Of a DNA stretch of 64,000 nt, positions 46,801-59,737 are shown in pieces. The notes beneath the pieces are model-generated. The model worked only from the letters and a program-made list of their open reading frames with translations, did no database searches and had not been told where the DNA came from. The DNA comes from Hormiphora californensis (Eukaryota > Ctenophora > Tentaculata > Cydippida > Pleurobrachiidae). The stretch spans positions 4,914,121 to 4,978,120 of the forward strand of contig CM035360.1 in the NCBI GenBank assembly GCA_020137815.1. Direction: 5' to 3'. The stretch's first letter is position 1, and each line of letters begins with the position of its first letter. Made by a program: the position numbers and the translations under genes.

Positions 46801-49000
46801 TTTTTTTCCCCATATCACACTATTAAAATCGAGACAAGGGGGACTTTCGTGGCAGAGAGATGGGTTGATACCACCAGACAGCCCCCATTCAAACAACAGT
46901 TGTTGCAGTTCGTAAACAATCGTCAACTCATGCAAGGTTTCTCTCTTTCCCACTCTCTCTGTCTCTCTGACCTCTCTCTCTAACTCTCTCTCTCCTGACA
47001 ATATAATCATTTCATGGCTATTGATACATTATGCCCAATCTCCAAGGCTTCCCTACAGTTGTGAAGAAGTGTCTCGTAAAGTAGGTGGTAAAGACGCGAA
47101 AGTCTGTGCTATAATATTCAAGAAGATAATAATAGGAGACGTGAGGTTCTATAATAGTCAAGAAAATAATAGATGTGAGTGGACACTAAAGATAGAAATG
47201 ACTGAGGTCTCACATTTGCATCCCAAACCCATAACACGATATCTCTCTCGCTAATACAGCTCCCCACTTACTTAACCAGCACACGATCAGCATAATGCGG
47301 GGTAGGGGGGGGGGCAATTAGGAGAACAAGAGAGAAGAAGAGATAGATCGGGCACAACAACTCCAGATAGAATAGGGTGACGGTAGTCCATGAGGAGAGA
47401 GAGGATGAGAGAGAGAGGGTGTGAGAGTGAGAGAGAGAGAGAGAGATTGGACGAGCCACGAGAGCTAGAGATATTACCCAAATTGGTGTTCTAATGGTAC
47501 CAGCGGCAGCCGCATAGGGGGTACGCGAAGAGGCTGTCGTGTTTAGTCAACAAGCCCTCCATACTGGTCCCTGATTGGCTGATAACGAGTCACGTGACCT
47601 AACTAACGAGTTCTGATTGGTTGTTTACTTGTGTCGGTCAGTTCCTGCAAGCTCTCCATCTAGGACTTCTTCTTCTTCTCAGTCTCACTTGGTCTATTAG
47701 CCCTCAACAACCCTCTTGGGGGAGTGTGGTGTTTAATGGGGGGAGGGCAGCCCATGAGAGACCGGGAGAGGGGCAGCCCTTTGTTCCTAGCTGATATCAC
47801 ACAATGGTGACTCAGCAACTGGAGAAAGAATGAGTGGTGATTGAATCCGTCCTTGGAAAAATATTATCTAAAATAGCCATAACTCAAGCCTAAAGAAGGC
47901 CGGTACGATCTCTTTATCATATTTGTCTCACAACCTCGCGTGCCTCTCGTTGCCCCTCTTTAGCAAGCTAGGAAGTGTTGATGAGACAGTTAGGGAGATA
48001 AATAGTTACTAAATAGGACCCGGTGATTGGAAAAGAGAGAGCAGCTTGATCAGGTTGATTGGGTAGAGCTGGGAACAAGAGTAAACAAATTAGCTCCCTC
48101 CCCTCTCCACCCCCCTCTCCCTCTCACTCCCTCTATCTAGCTCTCTCTCCCCCCTATATCATCATTGCAGAGTAAACACAGTTAGCGGTGAAATAGAAGA
48201 CGCGGCGGGTAGGATATGACACGGAACACCAATCATACTCCCAGGGTGATCTCCATGTCTCCCTAATTGATCACGTGATGAGTTCAGATCGTGTGTGTGA
48301 GTGAAGCTGTACAAGAGCTGCTGTGTACATTGCTGGATCAGTTGTTGAGAAATAATAGGTGGGAGGGGATGGCCAATAGGATCCCGGTCCCTTGATATCG
48401 AAGACACCTCACGCGCGCTGGCAAGGGGTAACTTCGTAACCAACCCGGTCCCCGGATCAGTGAAATGGAATGAGAGTTCCCGAATAATCGATCAATTTTC
48501 AGTTGATACAAGAAATGGATACCCGATACAAAGAAAAAAAAGCGGGACTACTCGGGTCTTGTTGGGCAAGGAACCCCTCTTTATCAATGGAATACCGACT
48601 GATACAAACCCGTAGAGCACGAAGAAACAAGAACAACACTATCAAGAAAGAGAATCAATAGAGATATCATGCCTGCATTGTAGGGTAGGTATCTTGTTGT
48701 GTATGGGTATCATGGATCAAATCAGTGTTGTTCTATTTGAGAGGGGTAACACAGTAACACTATTTGTCTTTAGTGGTATAGTCTATATGGTATCGAGATC
48801 ATGAGATACTGTCTCTGTCATAAGAAAGAAATACGAAATAGCTGTCTATTTCACGAACAATACAGCGTTGAAGAGAAAATTATATCAAGATCATCTGAAT
48901 CAAAACAACATACTCAAAAGTCCAAGATCGACTTGATAGACAATGGCTCTTGGCTTGACGTTCAATAATATTGGCCGACTATAACAGCAGTAAAACAATA
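46801..49000. other. Intergenic, no gene seen
   Basis: Contains a ctgattggct / gtcacgtgac / gattggttg cluster at 47570-47622 and tgatcacgtgatg at 48269-48281. Short ga/ct runs occur at 46950-46995 and 47395-47446. No supported exon. Confidence 0.45.
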
Positions 49001-49049
49001 GATAATGGAGAAATGAGTGGGAGATAATGGTTCGGAGTACTCTCTCTCT

Positions 49050-49830
<781 letters not shown>

Positions 49831-49917
49831 GTATTTAACCGCTCGTGTGGGAGTGGCTGTAAAAAGGACGGAACAGAGCAAAAAAAAACAATGAATAGGC
49901 TTTGAGAGGATATCTGT

Positions 49918-49938
49918 GGGGGGGGGGGGGGGGGGGGT
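49918..49938. repeat. Poly-G run
   Basis: An uninterrupted run of about 20 G, which can form G-quadruplexes and is also prone to length errors. Confidence 0.85.
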
Positions 49939-50639
49939 TGGTCTGTCTGGGCCATTTTAGTGCAAACTGATCTGGCCTCTGAGCCATGCATGGGACAAAG
50001 TAGTAGTACAGAAAATGTAGAACTGCCTGCTCTTGCCTTTTTGGCCTATTTCGAATATCATATGGCCGTTCGCGTTCTGTATGAATTAGTTTGTCGATAA
50101 CGCACTAACGAATCGGGGGAGGTACTTCTCAAGAAGCCGCGGGTAATAAACAGCACCGGTCATAATGGATAACACGAGAAACCATGGGCCGCGAAAGCCG
50201 TCTGCACAAAATTAAATTTAGATATATACTTTGAACATTACCAGAAAACGAAACGTGGAACTTGCTTTGTTCAACAGGTCGAAACAAGAACGTTGGAACA
50301 GGGGGAGAGAATAAAAAACCCTTTTAAAACATAGGCTTGGGAGGAAAAAACCCCTTAAATTTTAACCTTTTTTGTAACTTTTTGAGCTTAGCACGATGTA
50401 GCAAAAACAATGAACCGAACACTTCACTGCTCCTTTTTCCTGCTAAATTCTTTCTCTTAACCTGCCTTGCCCAGTCAAAATTTTATTCTCGAGCGCTTCC
50501 TTCACGGGTTTTCTAATTTTCCCAGCCAGAATAGAAATAGAGTGCCAACTTGTTGAGTGCTTAGTAAGTACTCAGCAAGTTTCTATTCTGGCTGGGAAAA
50601 GTACTCAACAGGTGCCAAGGGTGTGTCATTGGCAGGTGA

Positions 50640-51830
50640 GTAGAACTTCGCTCCTAATAAAAGGCTGCAAAAAGGGCGCAATAAAAGGTGCAATAAAAGG
50701 CTGCAATAAAAGGTGCAAAAAAAAGGCTGCAAAAAAAAGGCGAAATAAAGGCTGCAAAAAAAGCGAAATAAAAGGCTGCAAGGGATCACGTTTAACCAGA
50801 CTAAAGCGGGGAAAGACCAAATCGTCCCTCCCAAATAGTGTTTCGTATACGTATCGGTGTAAGAGACCGATCCCCCTCCCCAAATTATAGTGATTGTGCC
50901 CCGTATCCAACAGACATATGCGATAGGACCAGTAGAGGGGTACGGTGGAAGAGAGAGGAAAAAATCAAATCCGGTAGTATCCGTACCATGGTATCCTCAA
51001 AATGAAAAGCGGTTCCCCAATTGCAAAACCCTCATCTTCCCATGTGATTCCTACCGCATATGTTTTCTCCTTTGTCTTTCCGTACGATAACGTTTCGTAG
51101 AGGTATCGTAACTCTGAGAGTTTTGGGTTTAAATTAAATGAAGGGGGTTTCCCTATAATTTCACCAAATGGGGCCCCAAATACTATTCTGATTTTTACCC
51201 TTTTTCGCCAATAGTCTTTTTGACAATTCAGTAGAGGGGGATCACCCAAAAATACATGATAGGGGAACCAAAGGGGTTTGGGGGTTTTACCTGTCCCCTT
51301 TTGCTCACGCTCAACAAAGGATTTTTTCCCCCTACCGGTAGGGAGTACCTCATTGACCAACACTCTCAGAGACTGCTACCTCTACTAATCGGGGATCTAC
51401 GGGAAAGACAAGGGGGATACATAGCGGTAGAGAATCACGATCGGACCCATGAGGTCTCAGTTGGTAAACCCCTTTTCTTAGAGGAACCATGGTACGTGAT
51501 ACCAACCGTGATTCGTTTTCACTCTCTCAGTTCTCCTGATTTCGCTCTCTATCTCGGTCTCTATCGCATAGGTCTGTTGGGATACTGCCAAACACTAAAT
51601 TTAGGGGTGGTGATTCGGCCCCTCTCTACAGCCGAACTGATAAAAAACACTATTAGGGTGGGGCGTTCGGTCTACCCCCCGCTTTAGTCTGGTTGGATAC
51701 GTGACCCCCTTTCGCCTTTTATTGCCCCTTTTTTATTGCAGCCTTTTATTGCACCCTTTTTATTGAAACCTTTTTTTTGCGCTTTTATTAGCCTTTTTAG
51801 GAGCAATTTTCCTCCCTGCCGTGTTTTCTC
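50640..51830. repeat. Diverged large inverted repeat
   Basis: The first half (50640 to about 51200) is matched in reverse complement by the second (about 51260-51830). Examples: aaccagactaaagcgggg at 50799-50816 against ccccgctttagtctggtt at 51678-51695; tacatggtatcc-type blocks around 50985 and 51490; ttgtctttccgtacgat at 51073 against gatctacgggaaagacaa at 51396. Outer parts are ataaaaggctgc / gcagccttttat runs. I estimate 15-25 percent mismatch between arms by eye. It is either an old fold-back element or a noisy fold-back assembly artefact. Confidence 0.65.
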
Positions 51831-52279
51831 AAAATTTGTTACAAAACAATGTAAATTTCACTTTAATTTACTGTAGTACAGCCTGCAGTAGAAAAAAACT
51901 ACCTTAGAGTAACCGTTGAAATTTTTATAAAAAAGTACCGCTAATACATGTTTTTTCTCCCCTCGTGTTTTTTTGTTTTTTTTGTTGCACATATATTCGT
52001 GCAATTGACAGTCGTTGTTGTTCATTTGACGGGGATCGGGGATCCCTTTTTTTGTTGAGAAACTCTAGGTCCCTGCGGGGAAAAATAGGGCCCGGTTACA
52101 GATTTTTCGAACTCAAACGAGCATAGCTGTTCATATGTGGTTTTTTAAAAAAGGAGGGCCCCGGGGGGGGGGGGGGGTGAAAGGGGGGGGGAAGAGGTGA
52201 AAAACTAAGAGGGGGAAAAACTTCAGTACGTAGAGTATTTAGAATAGGGTAGTAGAGATAGTTCAGGTATAATATAGTA

Positions 52280-53791
52280 TATAGTTTGAAGAAGAGTACG
52301 AATAGTTCATGTTTGCCCCGCCTGCTGGTTCTGAGGGCCCTGTTAAACCCCTTGTTTTACCTGCATTGCCTCTCCTCTAGTTCTCTCTCTCTCTCTCCTT
52401 TCTCTCCCTCTCGTCTCTCTCTCGTCATCTTCTCTCTCTCTCTCTCATCTCTCCTCATCTCTCTCTCTCTCTCTCATCACCTCTCTCGCTCTCTCATCTC
52501 CCTCATCATCTCTCTCCTCTCTCTCTCCTTCTCTCTCCTCTCGTCTCTCTCTCTCTCTCTCCTCTCCCTCCTCTCTCCCCCTACTCTCTCTCTCTCTCTC
52601 TCTCCTCTCCGTCTCTCCTCTCTCTCTCCTCTCTCGTCTCCTCCCTCTTCTCTCGTCTCTCATTCTCTCTCGTCTCCTATCTCTCTCTCACTCGGTGACT
52701 CTCTCTCTCCCTCTCTCTCTCTCTCTCTCCCCCCCCTCTCTTCTCGGTCTCCCCTCCTCGCTTCTCATCCCTCGCCGCCTCATCTCGGGCTCTCTCTCTC
52801 GTCTCTCCCTCTTCCTCTCCCCTCCTCCGCCTCTCTCTCTCTCCTCACCTCTCTCTCCTCCTCCCTCTCCCCCTCTCACTCCGGCTTCTCAATCTCCCTC
52901 CTCCTCCTCCTCCTCTCTTCTCTCCCTCTCTTCTCTTCTCGTCCTCTCCTTCCTCCTCTCTCTCTCTCTCTCCCCATCCTCATCTCCTCTCCCTCCTCTC
53001 TCCCTCCCCCCTCCCTTCGTCCTCTCTTCTCCCCTCGCTCCTCTCTCCTCTCTCATCTCCTCTCTCTCCTCCTCTCCCCGGGTCACCTCTCCTCCGTCTC
53101 CTTCTCTCTCTCGGTCTCCCCTCTCACTCTCTCGTCCTTCTCTCTCGCCCTCTCCCCCTCCTCCACCCTCCTCTCCTCTCCTCCAACATCTTCTCCCCCT
53201 CTCTCCTCCTCTCCTCTCTCTCTCCTTCTTACTTCTCTCTCACCTCACTCACTCCGTCTCCTCTCTCCCGCCCTCCCCGCCTCTCTCTCTCTCTCTCCTC
53301 CTCTCCCTCCTCACCCTCTCTCTCTCTCCTCTCCCCTTCCTCTCCTCCTCCCTCTCTCTCATCCGCTCTTCCCTCTCATCTCACCTGCTCTCTCCCTCTC
53401 TCTCTCCCCTCTCTCTTTCTTCTGATCTCCTCTCCCCTCTCTCTTGTCTCTCTCCTCTCCCCCATCTCTCTCTCTCTCCCAAATTCCTCCCTCTCCTTCT
53501 CTCCTCCTCCCTGCTCTCTCTCTCCCTCTCTCCCTCCTTATCCCTCTCTCTCTCCTCTCTCGCCCCCCCTCTCCCTCTCTCCTCCTCACTCTCCCTCCCC
53601 TCTCCCTCTCTCGTCCTCTCTCCGGTCTCCGCTCCTATCCTCCCTCTCGTCTCCTCGCCGCCTCTCCTTCCTCTCCCGCATCTTCCTCCTCATCCTCTCT
53701 CTCGGTCTCTCCCCTTCGCCTCTCCCCCTCGTCTCTCCTCTCATCTCTCTTCTCTCCTAGTTCGAAATCTCTTCATCATCTCGATCTCTCC

Positions 53792-53880
<89 letters not shown>
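52280..53880. repeat. 1.6-kb degenerate CT-rich tract
   Basis: Almost purely pyrimidine on the plus strand (ctctctc with ccc, tcg and tca interruptions), ending in a pure (CT)n run at 53797-53877. It gives long spurious open frames of Ser, Leu and Pro on one strand and Arg, Glu and Gly on the other. No gene. Confidence 0.92.
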
Positions 53881-53882
<2 letters not shown>

Positions 53883-56066
53883 TCTTTTGACAGTTACCGT
53901 CAGTAACCTTGTTACATTTGACAACTAAAATAACAGAGAAACCATCATACTGGAACACCGGCCCCCTGCATTGTTGTTATAATACTCAACAATGAACACC
54001 AGTTCTTCCCTTTGATGTTTATCGCCCCCCACTCCTGGACTAGGATTCCCTTGTTTATCGCCCCCTCCCTCGACTAGGATTCCCTTAACTATACTTCTTA
54101 CCCTCCCTGATCTCGACAAAATAGTATGTCTCGTGCAGTGTCTAGGTCAAATTATTGAGTTCCTTCTTTAGTGAAGGAGAACCCCGCGTAATTCAGTTGA
54201 CTGATTGAGACCATTGTGTAGACTACATTATTATTGATATCACCGCAATGCCCTACCACTGATCTTGCGATAATCATATAGCTACCCTAAACTGAGCCTA
54301 TACTTGTTGCTGAACACCAGCCTACTATAATACATGTCTCCTGTCATGCTATGGAGACTACTGTTATACGTAACTTCTTATGACGTCATACATATCACGT
54401 CATCCCTGCTGTTGAGGAGGAGGCTTATGACCATGCATTCATTTTTTCAATCTTTGTTTCATGCTATTGCGAGTTTTCTTAGGGAATAAACCTTTGTAGG
54501 GTACACCATCTGGTTTCCCAATCACAGCGAGAGGAACTTACTAAGGAACTGCCCCATGTGAAACAGGGCCATCTTTCTCCCTCTCTCTCTTTCTCTCTCA
54601 CTCTCAAGTAAAGGATATATCTCTCACTCTCTCTCTCGCTCAACAACTCACTTTCGCACACACCTCCAAGATGAGCTCGCAGTGCACTTTTTGTGTTTTA
54701 TTGCTCAAATTACTTGAAGTTCTGGCAACAAAACAATGACCACCTGATTCCGAGGCCGGTCTCCACTTTGTGAGCGATGTAAACAAGTAGATTACCCATC
54801 GTTCCACCAGAGAGAAGGGAGCTACTGGCTGTTATCTATAAATTCGCATATATTTTAAACGCTAAATCGATTCGGACTCCATACACCAATGAGTTTTACA
54901 ATCCAGCTCTGCAGGATTCCCCCGGTACGTCATTATTAGCTGCAGCAGTGAAATTCTGCTGACATTTTTTTCATGACGTTCAGATGGCTCTGGATTATTA
55001 TTATTCTGTATAACTATCAAATGATGTTTAAAAACCCCCTGCAGTCATGATAATCCTTGTTGAGTAAGTAACCCCTTTTGTAAAGATAATCTAGAATATC
55101 CAGAAGATCATGTCACATTATGACAGTGATTCCACGAGCTCGTTTTAGGATAAGAAATATAGGGTCATTGTGGAAGGAAAATGAGAAAGTGGGAGACTCA
55201 GGTCACGCCACATTTTAACATGTCTAGTCCTTACCTCATATTGCGACTAATAATCTGCTTTAAACGTTTTTAGTTTTGTCGCATAATAATAATGCTGGGT
55301 CGTGCAGCTGCAGTAGAGTTAGACATTCAAGATTGCAGGCTTTAGCTTATGACAAAAGTCCCCGAAAAGTTTCATTTTAAGTTCGAAATGTTCCCAGTTA
55401 TTGTGATTGACATTTGACATTTGCTCGTCTATACGTGAAAAGAGGGATAGGGTGGGGCGGCTTGATCCTGCACCTGCACTTGTAATTACTTGATTTTGTC
55501 ATCGTTCCATGAAATTGTGATTGGCAACTAGTGAATCAGTCGGCCAGCCGATGTGAGGGAGACAGCAGACTTAGTTTGTAACTGCGTTATGTATTTAGTT
55601 TCAACATCCCCCGATGCAAAAGATAAATACGTCAATAACTAAAATTTTGAGTTATTTACGTATTTATCGTTTGCATCGAGTCAAAATCATCATAAAAATC
55701 GAGCGTCATTCTGTGTTTGCTATTCATGTCAGCACCTGAATTGTCAACCAGTTATATCGTCACTGCAGCAGGCATTATCAATCGATGCAGCTGGTCAAGC
55801 TTGTCGAATTGCTGGAGAATCTCCAACATTTGCATCTTTATTGTTGTTAATTGATAGAACTCTGGCACAGCTGATGCGACGCGTGACTCGTGAGATAGTT
55901 TAAAGCCGAGATTTTTTGAATCTTGATTGATTTTGAGTACTGTAAAAATGTTCTCTTTCTTGTCCAAAATGACCCTATACTTAGCTCTTATGATCCCACA
56001 CCATGAGTATGACCCTTTAATACTAGTACTCCCTAGTTAAATAGCAATTAAAGAATCCTTCACACG
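53881..56066. other. Intergenic, upstream of the GPCR gene
   Basis: No recognised gene. A 71-codon minus-strand frame at 55752-55967 (MDKKENIFTVLKINQD..., EILQQFDKLDQLHRLIMPAA) looks protein-like but matches nothing I know. An imperfect hairpin lies at 55616-55680 (cgatgcaaaagataaatacg / cgtatttatcgtttgcatcg). Confidence 0.4.
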
Positions 56067-59000
56067 ATGATAAAGAAGGAGTTCGATGCCCTAGAGACGT
56101 TCTACCTGGTGTACTTTTGTGTGATATTTGTAGTGGGGATGACACTCAATATCCTCATCACACTGACCTTCATGAGGCACAGGAAAATAAGGTATATTGT
56201 ACCTCACACCTCACACATCACACCTTCGTTCAAATACTCTCTCTGAACAAGTCAACTCACGCCGGTAAGGGTGGCTTCCAATATACCTTCTCCAGAGCTA
56301 CTATGGGGGGAGCAAAGTTACCATCTCTAACTTTGTTGTACAACTCAACATATCTAACTAACATGTGTTTCATTGTTCAGTAACAACACGTGTATTTCAG
56401 GGGCAGTATCAGCAACATGATCTTTATGAGCCTGGTGTTTGTTAACTCCTGTACCATCGTCATCACCATCCCTGTATCCATCGTGTCACGGGTAAGAGAG
56501 CTCCACAAGGAGAGGGTTAGATTTTGTTGTATCCATCGTGTCACGGGTAAGAGAGCAACGAGAGGGATTGATTTTGTTGCATCCATCGTGTCACGGGTAA
56601 GCAATTGTGTGCACTGGACCCACTATCGATATTTCAATCAGAATATGTTTCCCAATTCTCTATATGTATTTCTTATCCCATACTTGCCTTGTTCGACCCT
56701 CTCTCTCTCTCTTCGTCCCGTAAGGGGGAGTCAGAAAATAACAAGTCAATAATAGAACATATGTTTCTCAGTATTAGGATTATATCCCCTACATCTTCTC
56801 TCTTATCCAGTTGAGAGGTTCATTCCCCTGGCCACTAGATGAAGAGGACCAGAGTACCCTGTGTTCTATATTTGGGGTGGTGGATAACACAGTGGCAGTT
56901 TGCAGTATCTGGACTCTGGGATTGTACGCTATCGATAGGTGGGTTTATCTGATCATAACTAACGGTCCACAATAGTAGCATACTCCTGACCCTAGCTTTT
57001 TATCAACCCCCAACTCAGATTTCAGAACTCGTATAGCAATCAGAACGACCTTTAATAATATACTTGCTAAACTACTCCAAACCTCACCCCCACTATATTT
57101 GCAGGTTGATGTATGTGATGTTTCCTCTGAACTACCACAGAAAGATAACCCGTTCCCGGATAGTTGGTGCCCTAATTGCCATCTGGCTGTTCTCTGTAGC
57201 CCTCTCCCTACCACCCGCAATGGGCTACAATCACTACAGGTACACAGTGTGTAGTTCATGTTCTCGAATCTCGGCATTCTCGCGAGAAATAGAAATGATG
57301 ATTGACCCCGATATAATACCGTGCTCGTTACCCCGGTCAATAAGGGTCAGATCGAAGTTGAGTAATGTTATCCTAGAACCATGTTGCTGTTAGTGAGAGG
57401 ATCTTAGTTATGATTAGTGCAAGTGAGATGGGACCCCGATTCTGATTAGTGGAAGGATGCTGGATCTGATTAGTGAGAGGATCTGATTAACACGTACTCG
57501 GATCACGTGATCTCAGATCTCCCTAACAACAACAGGGTATATCGTGTTCTCAACTCGCACCAGATACGTGACCCGCTTCCTAACCCGCCATGTGATACGG
57601 GGTGCGTTTAGGGCATTCCCTATCTCTGCTTGTTAATCAGATATCTCTTATAAGCAGTCCTACTGTCACATCCAGATATCATCAATCACTATCTCTCCTC
57701 TCTCTTCACTGCCAACAACTAACAATCTAAGATGAATACTCCTCGGATATCTCCTAACCTAAGAATTCACTCCGCCCGCCGCCTCAGATCCTCTCCTACC
57801 CCCTCCTCACTCCCCCTCTCTCCTGATTCTGCCAGTGGAACTCCTAGCACACATCCTTATCCTACCTGCCTCTCCCTGACCTGGTCAGGACTTCCAGCAC
57901 CTGCTCTACACTCCGGTCCCTAGTGACACCTCTCCAACGTGCTTCCATAGCCATACTCCGCCGGACACGAAGAGGAGATCAGGAGAATCTGACCGCCAGC
58001 CCTTCACCTGATCGTGCTACCTCTCTTGGACCCCTAACTGTCCTGAACGTTTCCCCTGCCTCCAGTAGCAGCCCTAGCCCCAAGTTTAGGACACCTGTCG
58101 CAGCCCGGATGGACAGGAAGCGACCCGCAGCAACCCCTAGCCCTGACACCTCCCGGATATCTGATACAGCACCCCTTGAAGCCCAGAAGACACCGCTAAG
58201 GTCTATGGATAAGAGGAGCAAGAAACGATTGAGACGTCTCTGAGCTACTATGATGTGGATAATTATTTGTTATTTGATATTATTTGAAATTAATTAATCT
58301 GAAATAACTGAACATGAATTTGATACAAGTAGAACATTTCTCGAACTAACCAAGTATTCTCTCCCAGGTTCAGTATGAACTCCTACACATGTGCCATCTC
58401 GATCACCTTCCACGACTACATGCTGATATTCTTTGTCGGTGCATTCCCCATCCCCCTAACAACCATCTGTATCAGCTACATCCTCATCTACACCATTGCC
58501 AGGTACGGAATACACAAATTAAATATCCCAAATTTCATGGGACTGTTAGGAATGTCTTCTTCTTCTCTCGGTGTTGGGTCAGGGTGGTAGAAAGAGACAT
58601 TACACTTCACAATTTGTGAAGACATGGCCATTCTGACACAATTAAATTCTCACATAGGGCAAACGATAGACGTGTTGGGCACCTTGCAGTTACTCTATAC
58701 GCAGGGAACCGTTCCCTTATTGACAAGGCGAAATCCAAGTAAGTGCCCAACTCCAACTAGCCCCATTTCCCCCTTCCCTAGCCCCGTTTCTTTATTTGTG
58801 TCCTATTATGCTCCCCGGTTTGATTCTGATCAGATAGCAATCACTGATCCAACCTCTCTCGATTGCAGTATCTCGTACCCCCTATAACCCCCTTACCTCA
58901 TTTCCAGTATCAAGTCGACGGCGGTGGTAACAGCTGTCATTTCCATATCCCTGATCTGTATGCTGCCAATCTTTATCATTGCCCTCAGTGTGTATATCAA

Positions 59001-59737
59001 CGGTCCTGGTGGAAATTATGAAGGTTAGACTCTCATTTTATATCAACCTAATAATCCTAAGCGATTAGGTGACTGAGATCAACATGGCTATCATGGTAAA
59101 AACAAACAAAACCATACAACAAAACTCTCTCCCCCAACAGGTTTGGACATACCAAATCAGATCGGGGTAGTGCTATTCTTCCTCAACTGTAATGCTGGCA
59201 CCCTCATCTTCTGCTCCTGCAACAAGCAACTTAGAACGGTAGGTAGTACCCACTGGGTACAACGTGGGGTTGGGACGATTTGGGGTTGGGACGATTTGTT
59301 TCGGTCAGTAATGTGCAGTCTGTTATATTTTGCGCCCCATCTAGAACACATGTTTTATACTAAGCGACCTATTTGTGAACCAGAAAACTTTCATTTCCCC
59401 CGTTACACAGGCACTAAGGAACGTGTTGTGTTGTGTTGGTGAGAAACACGCACTGAAGAAACTACACATGAAACAATCTGAGACACAGTAAGTAGCTGGC
59501 AGTACATTGTGTACAGCCTGAGTATACAGTTTAGACGCCGATGCAGTAGCTCCACAGCTATACCTAACAAAATACTCTATTATAGGACTGTATTACAGGA
59601 TTTTAGGACCAACTCAGAATAACACACCTCCCCTTTCTATTTATAGATTGCGAACCAACCGGTCCGAGGTGTCCTACGCCTCCCCACGCCTCAACTCTCC
59701 CCGGTCTGTGGACCGACTACCTGTTACAGCCGTCTAA
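56067..59737 (+). CDS. Rhodopsin-like (class A) G-protein-coupled receptor
   Basis: Ten exons (56067-56191, 56401-56491, 56811-56938, 57105-57239, 58368-58502, 58658-58738, 58908-59023, 59141-59238, 59411-59487, 59647-59737) join in phase to 358 residues. Seven hydrophobic segments are seen. TM1 has GMTLNILITLTFMRHRKIR with the class A Asn. TM3 ends LGLYAIDRLMYVMFPLNY, a DRY-box variant (DRL). TM4 is ALIAIWLFSVALSLPPAMGY and TM5 AFPIPLTTICISYILIY with its Pro. TM6 is AVISISLICMLPIFIIALSV, with CMLP in place of CWxP. TM7 is GVVLFFLNCNAGTLIF, where NPxxY is degraded to NAGTL. Cys in loop 1 (STLCSIFG) and loop 2 (SYTCAIS) could form the usual disulfide. The N-terminus is very short and the ligand cannot be inferred; I call it an orphan. 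A possible polyadenylation signal is at 59992-59997. Confidence 0.9.
56476..56600 (+). repeat. Triplicated 5' splice donor after GPCR exon 2
   Basis: The sequence tatccatcgtgtcacgggta + ag, which spans the end of exon 2 and its donor, occurs three times, at 56476, 56531 and 56581 (spacings 55 and 50 bp). Use of the third donor would keep frame and add 35 residues; use of the second would shift frame. Confidence 0.85.
57732..58243 (+). CDS. Possible nested gene in GPCR intron 4, frame interrupted
   Basis: Inside the 1.1-kb fourth intron of the GPCR, same strand, lie two overlapping frames: 57732-57923 starting MNTPRISPNLRIHSARRLRS, and 57923-58243 ending QKTPLRSMDKRSKKRLRRL. Both are rich in Ser, Pro, Thr and Arg with many TP/SP sites (PSPDRATSLGP, KRPAATPSPDTS), a style of small disordered nuclear proteins. 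The switch from the first to the second frame occurs between about 57860 and 57923. I found no GT-AG intron that restores it, so this is a frameshift, a sequencing error, an unseen intron, or chance. Pyrimidine-rich DNA precedes the ATG. I do not recognise a family. Confidence 0.35.

Noticed and set aside
51256-51687. 143-codon plus-strand frame
   Set aside because: It lies inside the noisy inverted repeat and its matching arm does not preserve a frame; no recognised domain.
52286-53906. 379- and 403-codon Ser/Leu/Pro frames
   Set aside because: Pure consequence of a pyrimidine-only tract lacking stop codons; no domain or codon bias.
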